A stretch of DNA of 64,000 nucleotides from Gammaproteobacteria bacterium (lineage in GTDB: Bacteria > Pseudomonadota > Gammaproteobacteria > Ga0077536), in assembly GCA_021773835.1 (NCBI GenBank), contig JAJFJQ010000028.1, positions 62,001 to 126,000 on the forward strand, in the 5' to 3' direction. Of this stretch, positions 53,601-61,561 are shown piece after piece (within the stretch, counting starts at the first letter, position 1; each line of letters starts with the position of its first letter). Under the pieces are notes generated by a model. That model was not told the origin of the DNA. It searched no databases and worked only from the letters and a program-made list of their open reading frames with translations. A program made the translations under genes and the position numbers.

Positions 53601-54107
53601 CCAAGCATAAAACTCCTGCATCATTTTCCAGATGAGGGGATCACGGCCCTCGCACACGGCGGATCGGACGCTAGCTTTCTCGTTGGGACCAGCGGCGGGA
53701 AAATCGCACGCTTCGATCCTGAGTTAACGGAATTGGAGATGGACGGGGTTACGGCTGGCTCCATAACGGCCCTCACCGCCGATCGCCATGGCGCGATCTG
53801 GTTTGGAGTTGACGGCGGTGGCGTATACACCGGTACAAGTGGTGCTTGGTGGCAGCCGATGAAGGATTTTGAACAGGCCTACGCCACCGTAAGTCAGATC
53901 CGAGCCGACCCACACGATGGCGTGTGGATGATTTCAAATCCGGATATTCGTTCTCGCGGCGTTCTCTACAGTAACGCTAAGCAGCATCAATTGTTGCACC
54001 CGATCGATTATGAGCTGCGTGCACCGACCGGGCTCGCCGTCTCACCAATGGGTACGGTTTGGGTCGGTACCGCATTCGATGGTTTATTTGGAATGGCGAG
54101 GCGATGA
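50601..54107 (+). CDS. Giant envelope protein: FlgO/CsgG-like domain, TPRs and beta-propeller repeats (cluster paralogue 2)
   Basis: A 1168-residue secreted protein. Residues 1-20 are a signal peptide (SRVASILILSLCAALAEA). Residues 22-160 are a FlgO/CsgG-like domain (ITVLPFA, GKGIADILSRNL, VVDRGQLQAYLREMEL, AQIVVGSF). Residues about 173-330 hold TPR-like helices (EYFYRGMDLQDQGEYEAAVGEF). From about 345-560 lies an unrecognised middle part. About 596-866 reads like a sialidase/GH43-type propeller (RAFWISNRRG, FHLWSSNDLVEW). About 1010-1168 has two-component-regulator-propeller repeats (ITALTADRHGAIWFGVDGGG; GLAVSPMGTVWVGTAFDGL). No ribosome binding site is obvious. Function unknown. Confidence 0.8.
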   Translation: MLSRVASILILSLCAALAEAEPITITVLPFAAVDGERRSWLGKGIADILSRNLTELDQYRVVDRGQLQAYLREMELQSSAFTNTDQALRVARVTKVAQIVVGSFRVDRGKLNVELALIELGGETITQTLKVSGALDDLQSLLADLIVRLAQGQGINATEDTLSLLLRRPTESLTALEYFYRGMDLQDQGEYEAAVGEFIRAGTIDPRYSEAQLWVGRMFEFLSLDALAISAYEQVAAQFPRAVDGLDAGLLAAQLERRTDAASAARRLQAIAGIRPVRSHTVEASFMLGEALESKADLRAAYEAYAQVLTLSERLEDTHSIRRKPDSRFFPWRAALKRNREANIRMVQIWRDLDLNALDKTAPSPPRGSIVVSSDSPSFVERKYGHTKPLFVNEAPSPNWAEKFYAVIAPPGYTISGVNLGIHGQLTHPGGRHDYTMRVSRFPIPRNYHNSWLGVIYGQTSKPRHLSKHIPFYGADQAILALQFIENHGRIFDWGIDLSLRPDRGIQPRTDTYKNKSRAFHEGILRGRIELHEPAFSGVAKPLSEHWYEARQSLALGPKRAQGLQLVFVKGDLGTSQTDLWGSESSGGRQWTSPVRLGFNSLSDDFLPQLVGAEDGSVRAFWISNRRGLGWELWTSMRNQGTAAWEPALRVPLEAFGVNRSQSDHAPTRLLHYAGIQDRRGQWVLAVAAPKRKTVLILLSVDGETWVQKGAIEAPFAVVNPAIVEDAGGRYRLAAFGTAGRFHLWSSNDLVEWGTRDFELNNYNHISEVAPHRIQLISHSNDELTALISDTKVGLQYARFNPDTDAPIFDLVRRVGLEDYAVSAYDGRYLVARRLNDAIEFREYEHFQTHPGDRKPDRGIIYSEYSQGIAGNDWRRIFARRRVIQPDVTTVGVGADERVWWGIETGAMTLKKSDFFAVDVADGFFHHHVTIITPCGKTTGFASRDLEQPRIGIARRRANGFKFSRRDLPKAKGKVTAMICSSNGVYVVGTSHGHVVAVDGPSIKLLHHFPDEGITALAHGGSDASFLVGTSGGKIARFDPELTELEMDGVTAGSITALTADRHGAIWFGVDGGGVYTGTSGAWWQPMKDFEQAYATVSQIRADPHDGVWMISNPDIRSRGVLYSNAKQHQLLHPIDYELRAPTGLAVSPMGTVWVGTAFDGLFGMARR

Positions 54108-54931
54108 CCCACCCGGCGCAAAGTGGAGCATCGGATCGATCTGCTCGGTGCAAACTTTTGCTGCTACGACCGCTGCTGGCTGTGATATTCGGTTGGTCGG
54201 TATTCAACACGCACGCGAGTGGCCCCGCGTTATTGTTACTGCCGTTCGACAATGCGACCGGCGCTCGGCAATTCGACGCACTGGCAGGTGGAATGCCAGA
54301 CCTGTTAACGGCGTGCTTTAGTCACTATCCAGACCAACTTGTTGTGATTGACCGCTCAGCATTGAGCCGCGCTATGAACGAGGTCGGACTATCGGTTGAA
54401 GCCTACGTAGATCCGGCCGAACGGCAACGCGCCGGCGCCATCGTGGGCGCAGATTTTGTCGTACGGGGTAGCTTCACCATGATTAACGGGGAGCTAAAGC
54501 TCGAAGTACTCACATTTAGTGTGACCGATGCCACACTCGTCGCAGCAATTGCGGCAACGCTCAGTGGCGAAGCTATTATTGAACAGGTATGCCGCGAATT
54601 GGCCGCACCCATGGTAGCGACATTGGCACGATTACCGGCGCAGGCGAAGCCATCCGCTGTAGATGATCCGGTTGAACAAGCGTTGATGATGGAAGGATTG
54701 AGTCACTACTACACGAACGATTTTGTTGCCGCGATCGCACCGTTTCTAAAATTGGTGCGCCTCGCGCCCGAAAATGAGAGCGCTCATTATTGGCTTGGTA
54801 AGAGCTTCGCTGGTGCAAAATTGGATAAATTTGCGGCGATCCAGTTAAACGCTTACCTAGCGGCGTTTCCGACCAGTCATCGAAGTGCGGAAGTCGAATC
54901 TATCGCGAAGTCACTAACTCCGAAAAGGTGA
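54104..54931 (+). CDS. FlgO/CsgG-like plus TPR secreted protein (cluster paralogue 3)
   Basis: About 275 residues from ATG 54104, which overlaps the stop of the giant protein by four bases (ATGA), so translation is coupled. A basic N-terminus and hydrophobic segment (LLLLRPLLAVIFGWSVFNTHA) act as signal or anchor. The domain shows LLLPFDNATG, AGGMPDLLTACF, VIDRSALSRAMNEVGLS and GADFVVRGSFTM, the same pattern as the two upstream proteins. Residues about 200-265 form one or two TPRs (GLSHYYTNDFVAAIAPFLKL, AHYWLGKSFAGAKLDKFAA). Confidence 0.75.
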   Translation: MTHPAQSGASDRSARCKLLLLRPLLAVIFGWSVFNTHASGPALLLLPFDNATGARQFDALAGGMPDLLTACFSHYPDQLVVIDRSALSRAMNEVGLSVEAYVDPAERQRAGAIVGADFVVRGSFTMINGELKLEVLTFSVTDATLVAAIAATLSGEAIIEQVCRELAAPMVATLARLPAQAKPSAVDDPVEQALMMEGLSHYYTNDFVAAIAPFLKLVRLAPENESAHYWLGKSFAGAKLDKFAAIQLNAYLAAFPTSHRSAEVESIAKSLTPKR

Positions 54932-54953
54932 AAAATAGACGAGAGAATCAAGC

Positions 54954-56195
54954 ATGAACGAGACGCAGCACCCCAGAACCGCACGCCCTTTATTGTGGAT
55001 GATGGCCATCGCAACGGCCGCGCTGATGATTTTTTGGATACTAAACCCCACGACTGGGCCGAACTCTACATCCACCACAGTTACGCACTCAAACACGCCA
55101 CAATTATTCAAAGAGCATCAAGGGCTTGATTTTCCATGGCCGCCGAGGTTGGGTGAGCCATTCCCTGACCTCGAGCTGGTCTCCCACACCGGTGCGACGG
55201 TGCGCCTATCCGACTTTCGCGGAAAGATTATATTAGTCGAGCCGATTGGGATGACCTGTGCTGCCTGCAATGCGTTTTCAGGTGCTCGCCAACGTGGTGG
55301 GTACCAGAATGTAATGGCGCAAGAGAACCTCCCATCAATTGAAAAGTTGCTACCGCGCTACGCGCAAGGCCATTCACTCGATGATGACCGCATTGTGCTA
55401 GTGCAATTACTGCTCTACGACATGAAGCTTCAGGCACCGTCTGCCGAAGACGCACATGACTGGGCACAACATTTCGGTTTCGATCAAAAACCAAACACCT
55501 ATGTATTAGCTGGCGACCAACGGTTTATCAATAAAGCTAGCTACGACATGATCCCAGGTTTTTTTCTTTTAGATAAGAACATGATCTTGCGCGCGGACGC
55601 CACCGGCCATCAGCCAAAACACAACCTTTTCACCGGATTACTTGTAAAAATACCAGAGCTATTGATTGCTAAGGTCAGCGCTGAACCGTTGGTAGATCAA
55701 AACACGACGATCACTTTATCGATGACTGTTGCCGAGGCCTACCAGGCAATTCCACACCAACAAACCACCTTTGCGCCCAACTTAGCATCCATGCCCATCA
55801 ACGAGCGCCGATTCATTGAAAGCTTATTTGAATTAACCGATTTTGCGGTGGCGGAGCGCGTGCAATCCTTGCACTACTTTCAAACCGGCGGGCAACGAGG
55901 AAACGCTCCGGTCAATTACCAAACGCTTTTGGCGCGCCTTAACGCGCTTAGTGCGCCACTAGCACTTGGGGAGGTGAAATCCTTAATTGCTTCAGCGGTT
56001 ACTGAGCAACAACGCTATTTTTCCAATCTTAATCCGCAAACGGAGCTGAAATTTAATTCACGTGACCCGCTGGTGCAAAGTTCGCATAGAAAACTGCTTG
56101 CAGCCTACCAGTTGTTGATTGCGCGCTACCAAAGCGAACACGCGCATAACAAAAAGGCCTTTTTTGATCACCTTTGTGCTTTGGATTTTATTTGA
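54954..56195 (+). CDS. Membrane-anchored thioredoxin-like protein with large C-terminal domain
   Basis: A 413-residue protein with one N-terminal membrane span (WMMAIATAALMIFWIL, 15-30) and a periplasmic redoxin/SCO-like domain (GEPFPDLELVSHTGATVRLSDFRGKIILVEP) with Cys102 and Cys105 in TCAACNAF, then GFFLLDKNMILRADATGH. Residues about 230-413 form a mainly helical C-terminal domain I do not recognise. It lies 22 bases after the preceding FlgO/CsgG-like gene and is likely the last gene of the operon. It may form or reduce disulfides in the cysteine-containing cluster proteins. Confidence 0.8.
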   Translation: MNETQHPRTARPLLWMMAIATAALMIFWILNPTTGPNSTSTTVTHSNTPQLFKEHQGLDFPWPPRLGEPFPDLELVSHTGATVRLSDFRGKIILVEPIGMTCAACNAFSGARQRGGYQNVMAQENLPSIEKLLPRYAQGHSLDDDRIVLVQLLLYDMKLQAPSAEDAHDWAQHFGFDQKPNTYVLAGDQRFINKASYDMIPGFFLLDKNMILRADATGHQPKHNLFTGLLVKIPELLIAKVSAEPLVDQNTTITLSMTVAEAYQAIPHQQTTFAPNLASMPINERRFIESLFELTDFAVAERVQSLHYFQTGGQRGNAPVNYQTLLARLNALSAPLALGEVKSLIASAVTEQQRYFSNLNPQTELKFNSRDPLVQSSHRKLLAAYQLLIARYQSEHAHNKKAFFDHLCALDFI

Positions 56196-56226
56196 TTCGA
56201 TATCACATGCTGACAGTTGGTGTGCG

Positions 56227-56862
56227 CTACGAACCCTGCGCAGGAAAATAATCGGCAACATCGTCCGATTGCACTTCCGTCACGCTCATTCCCGCACCGC
56301 CGTCGCTAGCCGCTTCAGAAAATTCTTTTCTTAAAGAAAGCCGTAACCCATCGGCAAGTTCCTTCTCTAAGATCTTGTCCGTCAACTTTGGCATGATCAC
56401 TGGAAAACTACCAAGACCCAATAATGTGTCGTCCAGCAACACCATCGGTATGCCTTTATTAACATTTAGGATCTGCAGGAACACTGCATAGTAGGTTCCA
56501 ATCAGGCCGTATTTATCATCACGTTGGACTTGCTCGAGCAACTTTTCTCGAGACAATGAAAGAATGTTATTGCGGATCCGGTAATCTGAGTCACTGACCG
56601 CAAGGCCATCGAACCACACGCCATAAAACGTCATGCTTCGATTCCATTGGATTCCAAGTTTTGGATCCGGCATCCCGACCCGGCCGATTCTAAGCGGATC
56701 GGGGTCGCTAAACGATCCAATGGTCTCAAGCGTTAGAATCCCATTGGGCGTCGTAAGCCGGTTTATGGTGAAGTTGTCTTCCTTTTTTAAGGCGATATAG
56801 GTCTTCTTAAGACCCATGATGGACAAAGCTTTAGCGATATTCTTGCGTGAAAAGGCTGCCAT
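56227..56862 (-). CDS. Uncharacterised protein, 211 residues
   Basis: A soluble-looking protein, basic at the N-terminus (FSRKNIAKALSIMGLKKTYIALKKED), then beta-rich with many charged residues and a C-terminal acidic helix (ILEKELADGLRLSLRKEFSEA). No signal peptide, membrane span or known motif. Codon usage is a little more AT-rich than that of the metabolic genes. It is convergent with the thioredoxin-like gene, and no partner lies on its strand within 200 bases. I do not know a family. Confidence 0.6.
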   Translation of the reverse strand: MAAFSRKNIAKALSIMGLKKTYIALKKEDNFTINRLTTPNGILTLETIGSFSDPDPLRIGRVGMPDPKLGIQWNRSMTFYGVWFDGLAVSDSDYRIRNNILSLSREKLLEQVQRDDKYGLIGTYYAVFLQILNVNKGIPMVLLDDTLLGLGSFPVIMPKLTDKILEKELADGLRLSLRKEFSEAASDGGAGMSVTEVQSDDVADYFPAQGS

Positions 56863-57045
56863 CAGTCTAGTCTCAAGCTATTTACCAAGGCCGTCCGGTG
56901 GCGAGATAGTGGAGAGCTGGCGTGCGCATACCGCGCGTTACTCTCGATGTCAGCGGCCACAAAATGGCGCCGCTTACTACGACGATAGCGCAATACTGAG
57001 AACGTCGTTGTAAATTTCTGTTTCTAGGGCCAGCTCACGGCGGGC

Positions 57046-57471
57046 TTAAGCGATCAAACCGTCCGGGTAGTCAGGAAATTGCTCGATCGCTGTTGGAAGT
57101 TCAAGCCACGGTTGGCCGCTCGAGCACCAAAGGCAGAATGTGGGGTTAAGCCGCGATTTGTCGTCAACCGTACCCCCCATCATCGAACGGATCTCAGGAT
57201 AGCGGTCTAGCGTTATCATTACCGCGGACCCGCATACCCCACAAAAATGTCGATTTAGCGCGGCGCCTCCATCATCGTAGGCGGTATACGTTTGCAGCGC
57301 CGCATAATTAATTTCGACCGCGAATTCAGCGTAGACAACGGCGATTAAGAACGAAGAACCCGATTGTTTTTGACATCGCTCGCACTGGCACAAACCCTGA
57401 CTATCAGGCTCGCCGCGGCAACGGTAACGCACTGCGCCACATAGACATCCACCAGTCAGATCGTCAGCCAT
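57046..57471 (-). CDS. GFA-family protein (CENP-V/glutathione-formaldehyde-activating type)
   Basis: A 141-residue zinc-binding Mss4-fold protein. Cysteines in GGCLCGAVRYRC, CQCERCQKQSGSSF and HFCGVCGS make the two zinc sites expected for the family. Some members assist glutathione-formaldehyde condensation, but most have no proven function, so formaldehyde handling is only a possibility. It ends the minus-strand stretch before a gap and is not in an obvious operon. Confidence 0.88.
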   Translation of the reverse strand: MADDLTGGCLCGAVRYRCRGEPDSQGLCQCERCQKQSGSSFLIAVVYAEFAVEINYAALQTYTAYDDGGAALNRHFCGVCGSAVMITLDRYPEIRSMMGGTVDDKSRLNPTFCLWCSSGQPWLELPTAIEQFPDYPDGLIA

Positions 57472-57816
57472 ATTAATTTCTCCGAGAAAGCGCGTCGCCT
57501 ACGCTGGGTTGGCGACGTTGCAGAACCTCCAGATCGTAACCCGTCCTAAACTCATCCTGCCACCCATCATCCCGGGCAACCGCTACGCAAGCCGATATCC
57601 AGACCACGGCTATTTAGCGCCGCTCGCTTATTGAGTCGATGGATATCGGCATTCGCCGGTATGAAGGGGAACATTTACTCGACTACTGATAACGCACGAT
57701 GATGGATTGCTCCTCCGCCGCCATTGAAGTAGTACCGGCTCTGTAACGAAATGTACTAGCTGCATCGATGCAGCTACGCGATAATTGCGTCTCAATTCCG
57801 ATAGCAAAACTCAAAC
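57472..57816. other. Intergenic region, no gene recognised
   Basis: About 345 bases between the divergent GFA-family and hydrolase genes. It contains one perfect stem, CGTCGCC (57493-57499) with GGCGACG (57511-57517), 11-base loop, near the GFA start, and no reading frame with a ribosome binding site. Promoters for both genes must lie here, but I cannot name a convincing one. A repeat-like TGCATCGATGCA palindrome lies at about 57760-57771, a candidate operator for the hydrolase gene. Confidence 0.45.
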
Positions 57817-58713
57817 ATGCGCGAAGACATTCAATTCGACGCTAACGGTACCGTATTGAGAGGTTGGTTCTATACACCGAAGTCCTCGGTAGGCCCCCAT
57901 CCAACGGTCATACTTGCCCACGGCTTTTCAGGCTTGAAGGAAATGGGTTTAGATCGTTATGCGGAAGTTTTTGCGGCCGCCGGCCTCGCGTGCCTCGTTT
58001 ACGACAATCGAAATCTGGGCGCGAGCGATGGCGAGCCGCGGCATGAAATCGATCCGGTAGCGCAAATGCGGGATTATCGGCACGCGGTGTCTTACGCGCA
58101 GACCCGTAGCGATGTTGACTCAGATCGTATCGGGATCTGGGGTACGAGTTATACCGGTGGTCTCGTGCTCATCGCTGCCGCAACCGATCGCCGGGTCAAG
58201 TGTGTCGTCTCACAAGTCCCGGAGATCCATAGCGGCGAGAATATCAAGCGTTCATACACCATCGAGGCGATACGCGAGCGCATGCAGATGATCGACGACG
58301 AACGTGCATCGCTGCAGGCGGGAAATCCTCCTCGTACAATCGAAATCAGTACCTACGCTCCTGAGCAACCGTCAACATCACCGGGCAATCGCACCTATGC
58401 CTTTTTTAACGCCTTCAATGGCGAAGGTGGATCCGCCTGGCCAAATCAGGTGACGGTGCGTTCGTTGGAATTACGCTTGGAATATGATGCACTCGCCTTT
58501 GCCGACCGGGTTAGTCCTACTCCATTGTTGATGATTGTTGCAGGTGACGACGAGATAACACCCACCGATCTTGCGATGACCGCCTTTGATCGCGCACTCG
58601 AACCGAAAAAGCTGCACATTATTCCGGGCGATCACTATCGTCCGTATCTTGAGGCGTTTGAAGAGTCCAGCGCCGTTGCGCGTGACTGGCTGGTCACGCA
58701 TTTATGCACTTAA
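57817..58713 (+). CDS. Alpha/beta-hydrolase (dienelactone-hydrolase/S15-like)
   Basis: A 298-residue alpha/beta-hydrolase. HGFSGLKEMGLDRY is the oxyanion loop; VYDNRNLGASDGEPR is typical of the S15/dienelactone-like group; the nucleophile is the serine in GIWGTSYTGGL, the acid likely Asp in AGDDEITPTD, and the histidine in IPGDHYRPYL. Cytosolic, no signal peptide. Ester, lactone or peptide hydrolysis is possible. It is convergent with an acyl-CoA ligase gene, 36 bases apart. Confidence 0.9.
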   Translation: MREDIQFDANGTVLRGWFYTPKSSVGPHPTVILAHGFSGLKEMGLDRYAEVFAAAGLACLVYDNRNLGASDGEPRHEIDPVAQMRDYRHAVSYAQTRSDVDSDRIGIWGTSYTGGLVLIAAATDRRVKCVVSQVPEIHSGENIKRSYTIEAIRERMQMIDDERASLQAGNPPRTIEISTYAPEQPSTSPGNRTYAFFNAFNGEGGSAWPNQVTVRSLELRLEYDALAFADRVSPTPLLMIVAGDDEITPTDLAMTAFDRALEPKKLHIIPGDHYRPYLEAFEESSAVARDWLVTHLCT

Positions 58714-58749
58714 TCTCCTCCCCATCCGTGTGGCCGAAAGCATTCCCAG

Positions 58750-60399
58750 TTACGACGCAGCAGCCTGATTGGGATCCCCGAGTTTCTCAAGTGCGCTGGC
58801 TCGTAGTTTTACTTTTTGTACTTTGCCCGATGGGGTCATAGGAAATTCGTCAACGAAAATCACGTGGCGGGGGATCTTAAAACTCGCAATATGACCACGC
58901 AATTCGGACAACACATCTTCTTCGGTGAGTTGACCTTTCCCACTACGAACAATGTAGGCGACCGCAACTTCATGCAAACGCGGATCCGGATAACCAACGA
59001 TGGCAACCGCGCCGACTCCATCTAGGGCCATGAGCCGCGCTTCGATTTCAGCCGGCGAGACGTTTTCCCCACCCACCTTGAGCATATCTTTGTAGCGGCC
59101 GAGAAAAACGAAGCGACCGTCATCGCGCAGTTTTGCCATGTCACCGGTTAGGAACCAGCCGTCATCGTTAAAGCTCGCTGCGGTTTCCGTAGGCTTATTG
59201 TAGTAGCCCTGCATTACCGTATAGCCCTTCACCATTAGTTGCCCTGGAACCTCCGGCGGTAACGGTTCACCGGTTTCAGGATCGCCGACCTGATACTCGA
59301 TTCCATTCATCGGGCAGCCGGAGGAGTAAATGCGCTGCTCGCGCGTTTCCGTTGGAAAAGAGACTGAAATAAAGGCCCAAATCTCGGTCATACCAAAACC
59401 TGAAAGCGTCGGGCAAAAGACGTCTTGCACGCGCTCGGCAATGGGAATGGTCGCGTCCGTACCGGATGGCAATGTACCCAAACGAAGTGAAGAAACATTG
59501 CGAGGCTGGTCAGCCTGTGCGTCAAGCAAGTCCTTCCAGTGCGTGTCAAAGCCATGCGCGATAGTTACTTTTTCGCGTTCAATGATGCTTAACGCCTCCG
59601 CCGCATCGAAAGTATCCATTAGAATTTGTTTTGCACCGGATACGATGCATAGCATTGCTACCTCGCACAGCCCATAGAGGTGAAACATCGGTAGGTAATT
59701 GATCTCGGTGTCGGTGAACGTCAGACCCATAATCGCCGCCCGCTCCATGCAATTGCGGATATTGATGTGCGTATGCATAACGCCCTTTGGACTACCCGTC
59801 GTGCCCGAGGTGTAGGCGATCATGAGCAGGTCATCTGGGTCTACGGCGTCGGCGCGCGCTTGCAGTACATCGTCGCTAATCTGCTCCCCACGCAGCAACG
59901 CTTCCTCCCAACTGAGCGTGCCCGGTAGTTTGTCCTGGCCGACGAAAACGATCCGGCGTAAATCAGGGAAGCCTTCCAGCTGGTGCGCGATCGGATCGCC
60001 CCCTTGCGTATCGGGTAGAACGTCGCGCAGCATGCCTAAGTAATCGACTGGCCCGGACCTATCATCCGAGATGACCGTTCCCGTGGTCGATTGCTTAACG
60101 ACATAGTCAATGTCTTCAGTACGATATCGTGTATTCAATGGCACCAATACGGCACCAACTTTCGCCACCGCATACATTTGAAACAACCATTCCGGCTTAT
60201 TGTTCATCCATAACGCCACTTTTTCGCCGGGGAGCACACCGATCGCCATAAGCGCCTTCGCCGCGCGATCGACCTCGGCCAAAAACTCGTTCCAAGTCCA
60301 GCGGCTGTCCTTAAACACCAAGGCCTCGCGGCTACCCCAGCGACGTGCGGCGTCGGCGGGTAATTGACCTAGGGTGCGCTTCTCAAACCATTCGCTCAT
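58750..60399 (-). CDS. Acyl-CoA synthetase (AMP-binding, ANL superfamily)
   Basis: ATP-dependent acid:CoA ligase of 549 residues. Motifs: AYTSGTTGSPKGVMHTH, GFGMTEIWAF, the hinge FLTGDMAKLRDDGR, GGENVSPAEIEARL and the C-terminal lysine in PMTPSGKVQKVKL. Normal length and start. It is the second such ligase in the window, similar in plan but clearly not a recent copy of the one at 19808. It probably activates a medium-chain or aromatic acid from the degradative routes around it. Confidence 0.92.
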   Translation of the reverse strand: MSEWFEKRTLGQLPADAARRWGSREALVFKDSRWTWNEFLAEVDRAAKALMAIGVLPGEKVALWMNNKPEWLFQMYAVAKVGAVLVPLNTRYRTEDIDYVVKQSTTGTVISDDRSGPVDYLGMLRDVLPDTQGGDPIAHQLEGFPDLRRIVFVGQDKLPGTLSWEEALLRGEQISDDVLQARADAVDPDDLLMIAYTSGTTGSPKGVMHTHINIRNCMERAAIMGLTFTDTEINYLPMFHLYGLCEVAMLCIVSGAKQILMDTFDAAEALSIIEREKVTIAHGFDTHWKDLLDAQADQPRNVSSLRLGTLPSGTDATIPIAERVQDVFCPTLSGFGMTEIWAFISVSFPTETREQRIYSSGCPMNGIEYQVGDPETGEPLPPEVPGQLMVKGYTVMQGYYNKPTETAASFNDDGWFLTGDMAKLRDDGRFVFLGRYKDMLKVGGENVSPAEIEARLMALDGVGAVAIVGYPDPRLHEVAVAYIVRSGKGQLTEEDVLSELRGHIASFKIPRHVIFVDEFPMTPSGKVQKVKLRASALEKLGDPNQAAAS

Positions 60400-60589
60400 T
60401 GCTTATCTCTCCAGTCATTCAATGGAGGCCCTTACCACATTGGACCCGCAATTCTGGCTGAGGCGGCGGGTACAGGCAACCGGGTAGCGCTGAACGACAA
60501 ATTGAAGGGGGGCGATCGATCTGGCCTACCGCAGCATGGTAATTTACTCGCAGTCCTACCATCACAGCTTTGCACGTAGGAGGAACCCA

Positions 60590-61513
60590 ATGATCATGCC
60601 GGGTAAAAGTTTGGGCGTATTTTTGTATCCGGACAACTTCGCTGGTGCGGAGCTCAGCGATTATGCCCGTCGATTCGAACGCTTAGGCTACGCCTCGATC
60701 TGGTATCCCGAAGCCATGTTTTATGAAAGCTTCACCGTTGGCGGTTTTCTATTGAGTAGCACTGAACGCATCACCATCGCGAGCGGCATCGCTAATATCT
60801 ACGCGCGCGACGCGGTGGCAACCTTGCAGTGCAGTCGAGGACTGCAAAAATTCTATCCGAACCGTTACATCACAGGTCTTGGCGTATCTCACAAATCACT
60901 GGTTGAAGACCTGCGAGGCCATACCTATCGCAAACCCATGGCCGCAATGATCGAGTACTTGGATGCTATGGATGCCGCTCGGCCCAAACTGGCTGGCGAG
61001 GACACGCCACTCGTACTCGCAGGCCTCGGCCCCAAAATGATGGAACTCGCCGCCGCCAGAAGTGACGGTGTGCATCCATTTAATTCGCCACCGGAGCATA
61101 CGCGCTGGGCGCGGGAACTAGTTGGGCCCGATAAGTGGATCTGTACCGCGCAGCACGTCTGCCTAACAACCGATGCAGAAGCTGCTCGCAACGCTGCCAG
61201 GCGTGCTTTGGATTTTTATTTTGTGACACCGAACCATTATCGCAACTGGTTGCGCGTGGGATACGACCGATCGGATCTTGAAAACAGCGGCAGCGACCGA
61301 CTCATCGATGCGCTCGTAGCCTGGGGCACCGAAGCGCAGATCCGCGATCGCATTCAGCAACATTTCGATGCCGGGGCGACGCAGGTCATTGTGAACACCA
61401 TCCGGCCGGAGGCGAAAGGCAGTACCGACAACAACATCGGCGGGCACAACTTTCAATCGTCGCCCGACTGGGGCGTGTACGAACTCTTGGCGCCAGTTAA
61501 ACCGAACGCATAA
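60590..61513 (+). CDS. LLM-class oxidoreductase, probably F420-type
   Basis: Luciferase-like enzyme of 307 residues starting at ATG 60590, which has GTAGGAGG upstream; a longer frame from 60536 lacks such a signal. Blocks: RLGYASIWYPEAMF, ERITIASGIANIYARD, ITGLGVSHKSLVEDLRG, PLVLAGLGPKMMELAA, SDGVHPFN. The style recalls LLM F420-dependent groups, which would need F420 synthesis elsewhere in the genome. It is the sixth LLM-type gene in this window and the shortest. Confidence 0.88.
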   Translation: MIMPGKSLGVFLYPDNFAGAELSDYARRFERLGYASIWYPEAMFYESFTVGGFLLSSTERITIASGIANIYARDAVATLQCSRGLQKFYPNRYITGLGVSHKSLVEDLRGHTYRKPMAAMIEYLDAMDAARPKLAGEDTPLVLAGLGPKMMELAAARSDGVHPFNSPPEHTRWARELVGPDKWICTAQHVCLTTDAEAARNAARRALDFYFVTPNHYRNWLRVGYDRSDLENSGSDRLIDALVAWGTEAQIRDRIQQHFDAGATQVIVNTIRPEAKGSTDNNIGGHNFQSSPDWGVYELLAPVKPNA

Positions 61514-61561
61514 TTGCGATCACGCGAGCTACCTGGCGAGTCACCATGAATTATTGCGCCA

